A DNA stretch of 64,000 bases from Anaeromyxobacter terrae (lineage in GTDB: Bacteria; Myxococcota; Myxococcia; Myxococcales; Anaeromyxobacteraceae), in assembly GCF_022690685.1 (NCBI RefSeq), contig NZ_JALCYY010000002.1, forward strand, positions 62,001 through 126,000. Reading direction: 5' to 3'. Below the pieces are notes generated by a model that was not told where the DNA came from, did not search any database, and was given only the letters and a program-made list of their open reading frames with translations. The translations under genes were made by a program, and so were the position numbers. Each line of letters begins with the position of its first letter. Positions within the stretch are counted from its first letter, which is position 1. This document shows, one piece after another, positions 1 to 10,539 of the stretch.

Positions 1-1245
1 ATCGCGAGCGGGCTCGAGCTCCTCGTGGTCGTGGGGGACGGCTACCCGGCGCTGCCGCCCCTCGTGCTGGCCACGCCCGCGGGCGGAGAGACCGAGCAGC
101 TCGAGCTCGCGTGGCCGCTCGGCGTCGCGGAGGAGGACCGGCTCGCGGCGGCGGTGCGCGCCGTCGTCATCCCGCCGGGCCCCTACCGCGGCGCCTTCGG
201 GCCGCGCGGCGGACCGGCGCTCACCGCCGACCGGGAGCGGGCGCGGCTCGCCGGATGGGGACGGCTCCTCGCGGGCGGCGATCCCACGGCCGAGGCGGAG
301 CGGCTCCGGGGGGCGCTCTTCGCGCGGAGCGCCGGGCTCGTCTCGGACTCGCTGCGCCAGCGGACGGTGCTCGTCGCCGGGTGCGGGTCGGTCGGGTCGT
401 ACCTCGCCGAGGAGCTCGCGCGGAGCGGTGTGGGCGCGCTCGCGCTCGTGGATCCCGAGCCGGTCGAGGGGGAGAACCTCTCGCGCAGCGGGTACGAGAT
501 CGGGGATCTCGGACGCCCCAAGGTCGAGGCGCTCGCGCGGCGCGTCCTCGCCGTCCAGCCCGCGATCCGCCTCGCGCTCCACCCGAGCACGGTCGATGCG
601 CTCGGGTCCCCCGCGCTCGACGCGCTCGTCCGGGCGGCCGACCTCGTCCTCGCCGCCACCGACGATCCCGCCGCGCAGCGCCTCCTCGACCGGTTCGCCT
701 ACGCGCGCGCCCGGCCGGCGCTCTTCGTGGGCCTGTACGCGGGCGCGCAGGGCGGCGAGGTGGTGATGACGGTCCCGGGCAGGACGCCCTGCTACCTCTG
801 CGCGACGCGCACGCGCGGCGCCCTCGCGAGGGAGAGCGGCGGCGCGCGCGAGGTCGACTACGGCACGGCGCGGCTCCGCGGCGAGCTCGCGATCGGGGCG
901 GACGTGCACCACGTGGCGAGCGCGGCGGCGAAGCTGGGGCTCTCGCTGCTCCTCGCGGGGAGCGGCGCGCCGCTCGCGGCGCTGGCCGAGAGCGCGCTCG
1001 CCGACGGGACGCCGTACCTCACCACCTCCACCGTGCCCGGCTACTGGTTCTATCCGCAGGTGTTCGGGGACACGCCGGGGCAGCACGCCTACCAGAGCGT
1101 CTGGCTCACGCCCGCGTCGCGGGCGGAGTGCCCGGTGTGCGGCGATCCCTCCTACCGCGTGGACCCGTTCGAGGTGCCGCTGCGCGCCCCGCGCGCGTCG
1201 GCCTTCGCGGACGTGCTGCGCGAGGGCGACCGGAACGGCGACTGA
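1..1245 (+). CDS. ThiF/E1-like adenylyltransferase, 5'-truncated by window edge
   Basis: The reading frame is open to base 1, so the true start lies outside the window; a GTG at 25 is in frame but sits inside what reads as a beta strand. The visible 414 codons contain a Rossmann nucleotide site (AGCGSVGSYLAEEL), the E1 signature NLSR followed by GRPKVEA, the TDD segment, and two CxxC pairs (CYLC and CPVC) that normally bind zinc in MoeB/ThiF/E1 proteins. The family adenylates the C-terminal glycine of a ubiquitin-like or sulfur-carrier protein. The N-terminal piece has a YPALPP motif like the YPxxPP of E2 folds, but no cysteine follows where an E2 active site would be. The partner genes would lie upstream and are not visible. 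Confidence 0.8.
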   Translation: MASGLELLVVVGDGYPALPPLVLATPAGGETEQLELAWPLGVAEEDRLAAAVRAVVIPPGPYRGAFGPRGGPALTADRERARLAGWGRLLAGGDPTAEAERLRGALFARSAGLVSDSLRQRTVLVAGCGSVGSYLAEELARSGVGALALVDPEPVEGENLSRSGYEIGDLGRPKVEALARRVLAVQPAIRLALHPSTVDALGSPALDALVRAADLVLAATDDPAAQRLLDRFAYARARPALFVGLYAGAQGGEVVMTVPGRTPCYLCATRTRGALARESGGAREVDYGTARLRGELAIGADVHHVASAAAKLGLSLLLAGSGAPLAALAESALADGTPYLTTSTVPGYWFYPQVFGDTPGQHAYQSVWLTPASRAECPVCGDPSYRVDPFEVPLRAPRASAFADVLREGDRNGD

Positions 1246-1275
1246 GGCGGAGACCAGTGACGGCGGCCGCGTCGG

Positions 1276-1929
1276 TCAGCGCGACGGCGGCTGGACCTCC
1301 GACTCCTCCTCGAGCGCGGGGACGATCTGCTCCTGGCGCGCCTTCGTCTCGCGCGTCGCCGCGCCGGTGCAGCAGAACGGCGCGACCGCCTCCGCGAGGC
1401 GGACGAAGGCGGCGATCTCGCGATCGAGCCGCGCGGCGAGCGCGGGGTCCCGGAGCCGCCCGTCGGCGTCGAACGCCTCGCTCGCGTGGGCGAGCGCGAA
1501 CATGTCCGGGAAGACGAGCGCGCCGCAACCCTCGAGCGGGATACGGGTCTGCCAGAGCCCGCGGACCCCGCCCATCGGCGAGGGGGACGCCGCGAGGAGG
1601 TACACGCTCCTGCCGCGCCACGGCATCGGGCGCGCGCGCGACACCCAGTCGAGGGCGTTCTTGAGCGGCCCGGCGATCGAGTAGTTGTACTCGGGCGCCG
1701 CGAGGAGGATCGCGTGCGCCGCCTCGACCCGGCGCTTCAGCTCGAGCGCGCCCGCCGGGAGGCCGCTCGCCCGGTCGACGTCGCCGTCGTAGACCGGCAT
1801 CGCGAACTCCGAGAAGCGGGCGAGGTCCACGTCCGCCCCCTCGCGCCGCGCGATCTCGCACGCGAGCGCGACGAGCTTGTGGTTCAGGGATTCCTTCCGC
1901 ATCGACGCCGCGAACGCGAGCAGCCTCAT
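1276..1929 (-). CDS. NADPH-dependent FMN reductase family protein
   Basis: The 217-residue flavodoxin-like protein begins MRLLAFAASMRKESLN, the phosphate-binding loop of the FMN_red family. APEYNYSIAGPLKNALDW is the conserved second flavin-contact segment, and the length is normal for this family. Such enzymes reduce FMN, quinones or azo compounds with NAD(P)H in the cytoplasm. The ATG at 1929 is preferred over the GTG at 1947 because a purine-rich GGGGGTGG lies just before it. The gene is the last on the minus strand after mmsA, but a gap of about 150 bp argues against tight coupling. The physiological substrate cannot be read from the sequence. Confidence 0.85.
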   Translation of the reverse strand: MRLLAFAASMRKESLNHKLVALACEIARREGADVDLARFSEFAMPVYDGDVDRASGLPAGALELKRRVEAAHAILLAAPEYNYSIAGPLKNALDWVSRARPMPWRGRSVYLLAASPSPMGGVRGLWQTRIPLEGCGALVFPDMFALAHASEAFDADGRLRDPALAARLDREIAAFVRLAEAVAPFCCTGAATRETKARQEQIVPALEEESEVQPPSR

Positions 1930-2076
1930 CCGACCACCCCCGGGCACGCGCCTCGGCTGCCCGCCGAGAATGTACGCAGCGCGCGAGGAGTGGCGGTTCC
2001 GGCGCGTGGGCTCCCCCTCCGGCCCGCCCGCCGTGCGCCCCCCCTCGGCGGGGCGCCTCGTGACCGCCGCGGGCGA

Positions 2077-3558
2077 TCAGCTCCACCGCTCCATGACCAC
2101 GCGCGTCTCCGTGTAGAAGCGCACCGCGTCCTCGCCGGTCGCGTGCAGGTCGCCGAAGAACGAGCTCTTCCAGCCGGCGAACGGGAAGAACGCCATGGGC
2201 GCGGCGACGCCGACGTTCACGCCGATCATCCCGGCCTCGACGTTGCGCCGGAAGTACGCCGCCGCCTTGCCGCTCGAGGTGAAGATGCTCGCGGCGTTGC
2301 CGTAGCGGGAGCGGTTCGCGAGCGCGACCGCCTCCTCGACGCTCCTCGCCCGCACCGTGGCGAGCAGGGGCCCGAAGATCTCCTCCCGGGTGAGGGCCGA
2401 GTCCGCCGCGACGCGGTCGAGGATCGTCGGGCCGATGAAGAAGCCGTCGCCGCCGGCCGGCGCCTCACGCCCGTCGACGACGAGCGCGGCCCCCTCGGCG
2501 AGCCCGGCCTCGATGTACCTGCGCACGCGGGCGCGGCTGTCCTCGCGGATGACCGGCCCCATCGCCGAGTCCGCCGCGAAGGGATCGCCCACCCGCGTCG
2601 CGCGCGCCTCGGAGGCGAGCCGCTCGAGGAGCGGCTCCGCCGCCCCGCCCACCGGCACGAGCACGCTCCCGGCGAGGCAGCGCTGGCCGGCCGCGCCGAA
2701 CGCGGAGCCCATCACCGCGGAGACGGTGAGGTCGAGATCGGCGTCGGGCAGCACGAGGAGGTGGTTCTTCGCCCCTGCCATCGCCTGGACGCGCTTGCCG
2801 CTCGCCGCCGCCCGCGCGTAGACGTGGCGGGCGACGCCCTCCGACCCCACGAACGACACCGCCCGAACGAGCGGGTGGTCGAGCAGCGCGTCCACGGCGT
2901 CGCGGCCGCCGTGCACGACGTTCAGGACGCCGGGCGGCAGCCCCGCCTCCTGGAAGAGCTCGGCGAGCCGGAGCCCGGTGGAGGGCGTGCGCTCCGACGG
3001 CTTCAGGACGAAGGTGTTCCCCGCCGCGACGGCGATGGGGAACATCCAGAGCGGGATCATCGCCGGGAAGTTGAACGGGCAGATGCCCGCGACGACGCCC
3101 ACCGGGACCCGCCAGCTGTGCGAGTCGATGCCGCGGGCGATCCCCTCCACCGTGCGCCCCTGGGCGAGCGTCGGCATGCCGCAGGCGAAGTCCACCACCT
3201 CGATCCCGCGCCGCACCTCGCCCCGGGCGTCGGGGAGGAGCTTGCCGTTCTCCCGCGAGACCGAGGCCGCGAGCGCCTCCTGCTCGCGCTCGAGGAGCGC
3301 CTTGTAGCGGAAGAGCACCTGGACGCGGTCCGGGACCGGGATCGCGCGCCAGCCCGGGAACGCGGCCGCCGCAGCGCGGACCGCGACGTCCACGTCGGCG
3401 GGCCCGCAGAGCGGGACCCGCGCGACGGTGCGGCCGGTGGCGGGCTCGAGCACCGGCGCGGTCTCGGCGGCCGCCGCCGGGCGGGACGCGCCGTCGACGA
3501 GGAGCGGGAGCGTCGCGGGCGCGGCGCCCTGGGGAGCTGACGAGACGTTCGCGGCCAT
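2077..3558 (-). CDS. mmsA: CoA-acylating methylmalonate-semialdehyde dehydrogenase
   Basis: The 493-residue aldehyde dehydrogenase carries the MMSDH hallmarks: PFNFP with N164, AGAKNHLLVLPDAD near 261, and the catalytic GQRC with C294. It converts methylmalonate semialdehyde or malonate semialdehyde plus CoA and NAD+ to propionyl-CoA or acetyl-CoA, the last step of valine and myo-inositol breakdown. The ATG at 3558 has a GGAGG a few bases upstream. An open frame continues further 5' only through the permease gene and is a shadow. It lies 20 bp behind the ABC permease at 3579-4424, so it probably belongs to the same transcript; that suggests the importer brings in a substrate degraded through a semialdehyde, for example an inositol-type polyol (inference). 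Confidence 0.9.
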   Translation of the reverse strand: MAANVSSAPQGAAPATLPLLVDGASRPAAAAETAPVLEPATGRTVARVPLCGPADVDVAVRAAAAAFPGWRAIPVPDRVQVLFRYKALLEREQEALAASVSRENGKLLPDARGEVRRGIEVVDFACGMPTLAQGRTVEGIARGIDSHSWRVPVGVVAGICPFNFPAMIPLWMFPIAVAAGNTFVLKPSERTPSTGLRLAELFQEAGLPPGVLNVVHGGRDAVDALLDHPLVRAVSFVGSEGVARHVYARAAASGKRVQAMAGAKNHLLVLPDADLDLTVSAVMGSAFGAAGQRCLAGSVLVPVGGAAEPLLERLASEARATRVGDPFAADSAMGPVIREDSRARVRRYIEAGLAEGAALVVDGREAPAGGDGFFIGPTILDRVAADSALTREEIFGPLLATVRARSVEEAVALANRSRYGNAASIFTSSGKAAAYFRRNVEAGMIGVNVGVAAPMAFFPFAGWKSSFFGDLHATGEDAVRFYTETRVVMERWS

Positions 3559-3578
3559 GACGGCGACCTCCGGCCTCG

Positions 3579-4424
3579 TCACTTCACCGCGCCGACGGTG
3601 AAGCCGGCGATGAAGCGGTCGAGGAACAGGTTGTAGACGACGGCGATCGGCAGGCTCGTGATGAGGCAGGCGGCCATGAGCGAGCCCCAGTAGTAGACGT
3701 CGCCGCGCACGAGGTAGATGGGCACGCCCACGCCGACCGTCTGGTGCTCCGCCGAGGAGATGAACGTGAGGGCGTAGACGAACTCCTGGGTGACGAGCGT
3801 GAAGGAGAAGATGACGACGGTGAGGATCCCGGACACGGAGATGGGGATGACGAGCTTCACGAAGGCGCCGAAGCGCGTGAGCCCGTCCACGAGCGCCGCG
3901 TCCTCGAGGTCGCGCGGGATCGCCTTGAAGAAGCCCATGAGCAGCCAGATCGAGAACGGGACGGTGAAGGTCGGGTAGGTCACGATGATCGCCCAGAGCG
4001 TGTCCTGCAGACCGAGCCACGACACCACGCGCGACATCGGGATGAAGAGCAGCGTGGGCGGGACGAGGTAGGTGAGGAAGATCCCGATCCCGAGCTGCTG
4101 CCCAAACCGGCCGGTGAGCCGCGCGAGCGCCCAGGCCGCGGGGACCGCCAGCACGAGCGTGATCGCGACCACCGCCGCGCCGGCCACGGTGGTGTTCCAG
4201 AACCAGCGGAGGAACAGCGTCTCGCGGAAGAGGAGCCGCAGGTGATCGAGGGTGGGCGCGGCGTTGAAGACGAACGGGTCGTGCTCGACGTTGTACAGGT
4301 CGCTCGTCTGCTTGAACGTCGTGATCGCCATCCAGTAGAAGGGGAACGCGAGCAGCGCCGCGAACCCGATCACGATGAGCCAGCGCCCGAGGCGCGTGAG
4401 CGGCGATCTCCGCGGGCCTCCCAT
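3579..4424 (-). CDS. Carbohydrate-type ABC transporter permease (MalG-like)
   Basis: The 281-residue inner-membrane protein has about six hydrophobic spans and an EAA loop around DLEDAALVDGLTRFGAFVKLVIP, the contact point for the ATPase. The size and the single N-terminal span before the core fit the MalG/UgpE half of sugar importers. It sits 15 bp after the sister permease and 20 bp before mmsA on the same strand, in the order binding protein, ATPase, permease, permease, dehydrogenase. The transported substrate is unknown. Confidence 0.9.
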   Translation of the reverse strand: MGGPRRSPLTRLGRWLIVIGFAALLAFPFYWMAITTFKQTSDLYNVEHDPFVFNAAPTLDHLRLLFRETLFLRWFWNTTVAGAAVVAITLVLAVPAAWALARLTGRFGQQLGIGIFLTYLVPPTLLFIPMSRVVSWLGLQDTLWAIIVTYPTFTVPFSIWLLMGFFKAIPRDLEDAALVDGLTRFGAFVKLVIPISVSGILTVVIFSFTLVTQEFVYALTFISSAEHQTVGVGVPIYLVRGDVYYWGSLMAACLITSLPIAVVYNLFLDRFIAGFTVGAVK

Positions 4425-4439
4425 CGGAGCCTCCCTCCG

Positions 4440-5362
4440 CTACACCACCTCGGCGCGGTGGGCGACGCGCAGCATGAGCGCGGCGACCGCGACGAGGATG
4501 GGGACGAGGAACATCGAGATGGCCGCGCCCTCCGCCAGGTCGGAGCCGAGCACGCCGGTCTGGAACGCGAGCGACGGCAGGACCTGGGTCGAGTCGTAGG
4601 GCCCGCCCCGGGTGAGGATGTAGACGACGGTCATGTCGGTGAAGGTGAAGACCACGCCAAATAGGACGGCGACGTTGATGATCGGCCGCATCATCGGGAG
4701 GGTGATCTCGAAGTGCGTCCGCCAGAAGCCCGCGCCGTCCACCGCCGCCGCCTCCGGGAGCTCCTTCGGGATCGAGGTGAGCCCGGCGAGCAGGATCACC
4801 GTCGAGAACGGGATCATCCGCCACGAGTGCACCGCGATGACGGACGCCATCGCGAGCGCCGGCCTGCCGAGCCACATCGGGGGGTCGAAGAGGTTCACGA
4901 GGTGCATCTTCGCGAGGACCCAGTTCACGACCGAGTAGATCGAGTCGAGGATCCACTTCCAGCCGATGGCGCCGAGGCTGATCGGCGCGACCCAGGGCAG
5001 GAGGATGAGAAACCGGACGAGCCCGCGCCCCCGGAACCGCTCGCGCAGGGCGAGCGCGAGCGCGTTCGCGCAGACGATGACGATCACCTGCGAGGCGATG
5101 GTGAACACGAACGAGTTCACGAGCGCCCGCCGGAAGCTCGGGCTCTCCACGACGCTCCGGAAGTTCTCGAGGCCGACGAACTCGTAGCCCACCGACCCCA
5201 CCGTCACGTCGCCGACGCTGTAGAGGAAGGCCAGCACGAGCGGCAGCCCGAGGAGCGCGGCGATGTACACGAGGGCGGGCGAGAAGAGGGCGACGCCGAG
5301 CCGGGTCGCGCCGCTCACCCGGCGGCGCCGGCGGGGCGCCGCCCGCTCGAGCGCGGCCCCGG

Positions 5363-5372
<10 letters not shown>
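4440..5372 (-). CDS. Carbohydrate-type ABC transporter permease (MalF/UgpA-like)
   Basis: The 310-residue membrane protein begins with a basic cytoplasmic stretch followed by about six spans, and has an EAA loop near PKELPEAAAVDGAGFWRTHFE. It matches the MalF/UgpA class and pairs with the permease encoded next. The GTG at 5372 overlaps the end of the ATPase gene by 10 bases; a GTG two codons later at 5366 would give a classic GTGA 4-base overlap and is equally plausible. Either way the genes are probably translationally coupled. Confidence 0.9.
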
Positions 5373-6406
<1,034 letters not shown>

Positions 6407-6421
6407 GGCGCCTCCCGTTAT

Positions 6422-6570
<149 letters not shown>

Positions 6571-6651
6571 CTCGCCGGGGCCCTGCGCCACCGCGGGCGG
6601 CTTCGCCGCGACCGCGCTGGCGCCCCGGCGGCTCGCTTCGCTCGTCTACGG

Positions 6652-7986
6652 TCAGGCGGTCTTCCACTTGTCCCAGATGCGCTTCAGCTCCTTCTCCGCT
6701 GCCTTCGCGGAGTCCTCGGGGGAGAGCTCGTCCCGCGCGACCTTCGCGAACATCGTGGGGAGGACGAAGGTGTTGAACGCCTCGTCCACCGCGGCGGTGG
6801 CGTACCCGGGGTAGCCGACGTTCGTCGCCCACTCGAGCACGTTGCCGAGTACGGCGTACTTGTCCGGCGGCACGCCCTTGGGGTCGTTCGCGATCTGCTG
6901 CTTCAGGTCGGGCACGGTCTTCGGGAAGCACGGGAAGTTGTAGAACTCGCTCGCCTTGAAGGCCTCCGCGAACGCGTCGATGTAGTCGACGAGGAACTGC
7001 TTCGCGCCCTCCGGGTTCTCGGCGAATCGCCAGATCGCGTAGCAGTCCATCACGTGCTCGGCGGCCATGCGGCGCACCGGCCCCTTGAGCGCGGGGACGA
7101 TCTGGATCTTCTTCGACATCTCCGGGTTCTCCTTCTCCGCGGTGCGCGTGACGGAGATGGCGTTCGCGACGAAGGAGAGCTTGCCGGCGAGGATGCCGCG
7201 GTTGTTGGACGAGGGATCCCAGGTGAACACCTCCCCCGTCTCCGCCTCCTTGTAGAGCGCGCGCATGTACTTGAGCGCCTCGATGGTCTGGGGGGAGTTG
7301 ATGACGACGCGCCCCTCGGCGTCCTGCTCGGACGCGCCGAACGACCACATGACCGCGCGCACGGCCATGTTGGTGTCGAGCTCCTGCGACAGCCCGATGC
7401 CCACCGGGTTCCCGAACTTGTCCTTGATGGCCTTGCCGCCCTTGCGCAGGTCGTCCCAGGTGTCGGGGCCCTTCGGGAAGCCGACCTGCGACCAGAGGTC
7501 CTGGCGGTAGTTGCCGGGATCCGGCACGTAGCTGTCGGAGAAGGCGAAGTACTTCTTCGTCTTCGGGTTGAAGGTGGACTTGTGGCCGAGGTCGATGGGC
7601 TTGCCCCACTTCTTCTCCACCGCCTGGTAGATCTCGGTGTGGTCGATGACCTGCTTCTCGTACGCCGCGGGGGGCGAGAGGAACATGAACAGGTCGTGGC
7701 CCCGCTGCGCCGAAACCTCCGCCGCGGCGCGCGCGTTGATCTCGCCGATGGCGATGTGATCGACCACCACCTGCACGCCGTGCTTCGCGCCCCACTGCTT
7801 GCAGAAGACGCCGTCGAACCACTTGTCGTAGCCAGGGACGAAGTGGCTCCACTGCACGATCTTGAGCGTCTTCTGCTGCGCGCGGACGTGCCGCGGGGTT
7901 CCCCCCGCCGCCGCCGCGAGGGCGCCGACGCCCGCCGCCTTGAGGATCTCCCTGCGCGTCAGGCCCCGCCTTCGATCGCTCGCCAT
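6652..7986 (-). CDS. ABC transporter extracellular solute-binding protein (family 1), Tat-type signal
   Basis: The 444-residue protein starts with a twin-arginine export signal (TRREILKAAGVGALAAAAGG), implying export of the folded protein. The mature part has the mixed alpha/beta pattern of family-1 sugar-binding proteins, with features such as PKGPDTWDDL, GILAGKLSFV and a YAIWRF segment near the C-terminal lobe. It is the first gene of the minus-strand importer operon, and would capture the ligand in the periplasm and pass it to the two permeases. The ligand is not predictable, although mmsA downstream hints at a polyol or carboxylate-yielding sugar. Confidence 0.88.
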   Translation of the reverse strand: MASDRRRGLTRREILKAAGVGALAAAAGGTPRHVRAQQKTLKIVQWSHFVPGYDKWFDGVFCKQWGAKHGVQVVVDHIAIGEINARAAAEVSAQRGHDLFMFLSPPAAYEKQVIDHTEIYQAVEKKWGKPIDLGHKSTFNPKTKKYFAFSDSYVPDPGNYRQDLWSQVGFPKGPDTWDDLRKGGKAIKDKFGNPVGIGLSQELDTNMAVRAVMWSFGASEQDAEGRVVINSPQTIEALKYMRALYKEAETGEVFTWDPSSNNRGILAGKLSFVANAISVTRTAEKENPEMSKKIQIVPALKGPVRRMAAEHVMDCYAIWRFAENPEGAKQFLVDYIDAFAEAFKASEFYNFPCFPKTVPDLKQQIANDPKGVPPDKYAVLGNVLEWATNVGYPGYATAAVDEAFNTFVLPTMFAKVARDELSPEDSAKAAEKELKRIWDKWKTA

Positions 7987-7999
7987 GCCCGCCTCCCTC

Positions 8000-8018
8000 C
8001 GTCACACGATGGGTGACG
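8000..8018. promoter_or_regulatory. Inverted repeat CGTCAC-N7-GTGACG upstream of the ABC operon
   Basis: The perfect 6-bp arms lie 14 to 32 bp upstream of the binding-protein start codon and are embedded in a larger imperfect dyad, TCCGTCAC to GTGACGTACGGA. Position and symmetry suit an operator for a local sugar-responsive regulator, but no regulator gene is adjacent and no second copy was seen. Confidence 0.35.
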
Positions 8019-8134
8019 TACGGAGAGGGCCCTAACGGCGGCGCCGGAGGCGGCACGGGCCGGACGGGGCTCCCGCAGCGCGTCGCGGCGCGTCAACGGC
8101 GGGCCGACCGAGCGCTGCCTCGGCCGCGCGGGCG

Positions 8135-8617
8135 TTATAGTTTGTATCCAAACCGCCTGAGGAGCGCCTTGCGCTCGGCGACGTCCGCGTCGCCCTCCAC
8201 GCCGAGCGGCGCGCCGCCGTCCACGACGCCGAGGATCCCGCGGCCGGCGTCGGTGCGCGCGACGAGGACCTCGACCGGGTTCGCAGTGGCGCAGAAGATC
8301 GTGCACACCTCGGGCACGAGCTTGAGCGCGTTCAGGACGTTCACCGGGAAGCCCTCGCGCAGGAACACCACGAAGGAGTGGCCCGCGGCGATCGCCTCGG
8401 CGTTCTTCACCGCGAGCGCGACGAGCCCCGGGTCGTTGCCGGACCGGCGGACGAGGCGCGGGCCGGACGACTCGCAGAACGCGAGCCCGAACTCGAGGTG
8501 CGGCGAGGAGCCGGCGAGCACCTCGTGCAGGTCCTCCACCGTCTTGATGAAGTGCGCCTGGCCGACGATCACGTTCACGTCGTCGGGCTTCTCGATTCGG
8601 ACGGACGAGAGCTCCAT
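8135..8617 (-). CDS. Adenosine-specific kinase-like protein (PF04008 type)
   Basis: The 160-residue protein has the features of the small adenosine-specific kinase family of archaea and some bacteria: GQAHFIKTVEDLHE near the N-terminus, a FGLAFCESSGPRLVR strand-loop, HSFVVFLREGFPVNVLNALK, and the closing CTIFCATANPVEVLVA. Length is typical. The biochemical role in bacteria is poorly defined; AMP/adenosine binding is the family expectation. It stands alone on the minus strand, with gaps of about 150 bp on both sides. Confidence 0.8.
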   Translation of the reverse strand: MELSSVRIEKPDDVNVIVGQAHFIKTVEDLHEVLAGSSPHLEFGLAFCESSGPRLVRRSGNDPGLVALAVKNAEAIAAGHSFVVFLREGFPVNVLNALKLVPEVCTIFCATANPVEVLVARTDAGRGILGVVDGGAPLGVEGDADVAERKALLRRFGYKL

Positions 8618-8769
8618 CGCTGCCTCCGGGGACGGACGGCGCGATCATCGCCGCGCGCCCGGAGCGCGGCGCGGCGCGAGGTGGGTTGCCTCCCTCGGGC
8701 TGCGCGGACGACGAGGCCCGGCGCGCCTGCCGGCGGCCGGGCCTGGGTGAACGCCTGCGGGGGACCGGG

Positions 8770-10539
8770 TCAGCCGATCTCGAGCCAGGAGAACCACACC
8801 GGGTGGTTCGCCTTGTACCACTCGAGCACGCGCCGGATCGCGGCCTGCTTCTCCTTCGGCATGACCCGCTCGTCCACCCGGTCGAGGTGGACGCGGATCT
8901 TCTCGCCGTCGTGCTCGAGCGCCTGCGAGAGCATCGTCTGGAGCTCGTTCCGGATGCGGCCGGAGTCCGAGATCTTCACCGCGCGGCTCGCCGGATCGAC
9001 GCCGGCGAGGAAGCGCGAGAGGAGCGGGCTGAAGATGAGCCGCGTCTCGTCGAGCGACTCCATGAGCCGGAAGGTGAAGGTCATCTTGGCGGACGCCTGG
9101 CGGGTCGCGAGCCGCGTCGTCACCTTGTAGACCCCGTCTCGCACCTTCGTGACGCCCGGCGCGCCGCTGTACGGGTCGTCGCACATGTAGCCGAGGCTCG
9201 CGAGCACGCCCCACTTCTTCTCGGGCAGGAAGTCGTCGGCCCGGATGACGCGCTGCTTGAGCGGCATCGCGGCGGCCTCCGCCTCCTCGATCGCCTCGGC
9301 GTAGGACTTCACCTCCCCCGCCTCGAGCACCTTGCCCCCGAAGAGCTCGCCGAGCCGCCGCGCGAAGTCGGGGGCGTGCGGGTCGAGCTGCATGAGCTTG
9401 CCCTCGGCGTCGCAGGGCAGCGTGAACGCCGGCGAGAACGTGGCCATCGTCGTGTCCACGTCGAGCACCGACGAGAGGCTCGCGGCCTGCATCGCCTCCG
9501 CGGTCGCGGCGTAGCCGTCGCAGAGGAAGACGTGCGTCGCCCCGGCGCCGTCCGCCCAGCTCCCCACGAGGAACGTCGGCGCGTAGGTGCCGGAGTCCGT
9601 GAAGACCTCGATGCCGGAGGGCGCCTTCCAGCCGTCCTCCACGAGGTGCGCGCCCAGCGCCTTCCACTCCTCCCATAGCTTCCCGAGCCGGCCGACGCGG
9701 CTCTTCCCGCGCAGCGTCCAGACGTGGACGTTCTCGCGCCGGATGCCCGGGTAGGTGGCCTCGATGGCCGCCATCACCTGCTTGCGCGGAGTGCGGTAGT
9801 CGAGCAGCACGGAGTCGCGCTCCGCCGAGGCGGCGACCTTCCGAGGCAGCGTGAGACAGCCCATGTACGACTCGTACGGGCGCGACACGGTGAGCGGCGA
9901 GTCGAACAGGTGGAACACCGCCATCGGGCCGGTGGGCTTCCCCTCGGCGAAGCGGGAGGTGTTCTCGAGCGTGTCCACCGCGGCGCCCCACACGGTGATG
10001 CCGCGGTCCTGGAGCCAGCCGTAGAACTGCTCGAAGGTGTGGCCTGGCTCGTTGAGCAGCCGGCGGACGCGGCGGTCCACGATGCGCGCCACCTCGGGCC
10101 GGGCGTAGACGCGGCCGAAGCCGAGCAGCGGGTTCGCGCCCATCTCCGGCGTCTCGCCGGCCTTGGGCATGAGCCCCTCGCCGAGCGAGACCATGATGGC
10201 GTGGTTCTCGGGGAGCGTGCGCGTGGTGGTCCAGAGGCCCTCGCTCATCACGTAGGCGCTGATGGCGTCGGCGTTCTTCTTCACCTGGTTGTAGGTCGCC
10301 TTGTCCTTCCCCGCGCCGGCGCCGTAGTCGCCGAAGAGCTTCGTGCCGAGCGCGGTCGCCGCCGAGGTCATGGCGAGGCACCGCGCGATCCCGCGGGGGG
10401 TGAAGCTGTGGGCGGACACCGGATCGGCCTGAAAACGCTCGACCTCCACGTCCTCCAGCCAGAGGTGGAAGCGCAGGAGCACCGGCCGGGTGTCGAAGGC
10501 CCACTGGGCGATGAGGTTGCGCTTTTCGATGTCTTGCAC
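8770..10539 (-). CDS. Conserved-looking large cytoplasmic protein of unknown function
   Basis: I do not recognise this protein of about 589 residues. It has no signal peptide or membrane span, an even globular composition, and motif-like stretches such as NHAIMVSLGEGLMPKAGE, GFGRVYARPEVARIVDRR and SLGYMCDDPYSGAPG. Codon use matches that of its neighbours, so it is a genuine gene. Two starts are possible: the GTG at 10539 with CCGGAG upstream, used here, or the ATG at 10578, which adds 13 residues but lacks a clear ribosome site. No neighbour suggests a pathway. Confidence 0.8.
   Translation of the reverse strand: MQDIEKRNLIAQWAFDTRPVLLRFHLWLEDVEVERFQADPVSAHSFTPRGIARCLAMTSAATALGTKLFGDYGAGAGKDKATYNQVKKNADAISAYVMSEGLWTTTRTLPENHAIMVSLGEGLMPKAGETPEMGANPLLGFGRVYARPEVARIVDRRVRRLLNEPGHTFEQFYGWLQDRGITVWGAAVDTLENTSRFAEGKPTGPMAVFHLFDSPLTVSRPYESYMGCLTLPRKVAASAERDSVLLDYRTPRKQVMAAIEATYPGIRRENVHVWTLRGKSRVGRLGKLWEEWKALGAHLVEDGWKAPSGIEVFTDSGTYAPTFLVGSWADGAGATHVFLCDGYAATAEAMQAASLSSVLDVDTTMATFSPAFTLPCDAEGKLMQLDPHAPDFARRLGELFGGKVLEAGEVKSYAEAIEEAEAAAMPLKQRVIRADDFLPEKKWGVLASLGYMCDDPYSGAPGVTKVRDGVYKVTTRLATRQASAKMTFTFRLMESLDETRLIFSPLLSRFLAGVDPASRAVKISDSGRIRNELQTMLSQALEHDGEKIRVHLDRVDERVMPKEKQAAIRRVLEWYKANHPVWFSWLEIG

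Noticed and set aside
1486-3540. Long open frame antisense to the FMN reductase and mmsA genes
   Set aside because: It mirrors two well-supported genes and its product is repetitive Arg/Glu/Ala; at this GC content long antisense frames are expected by chance.
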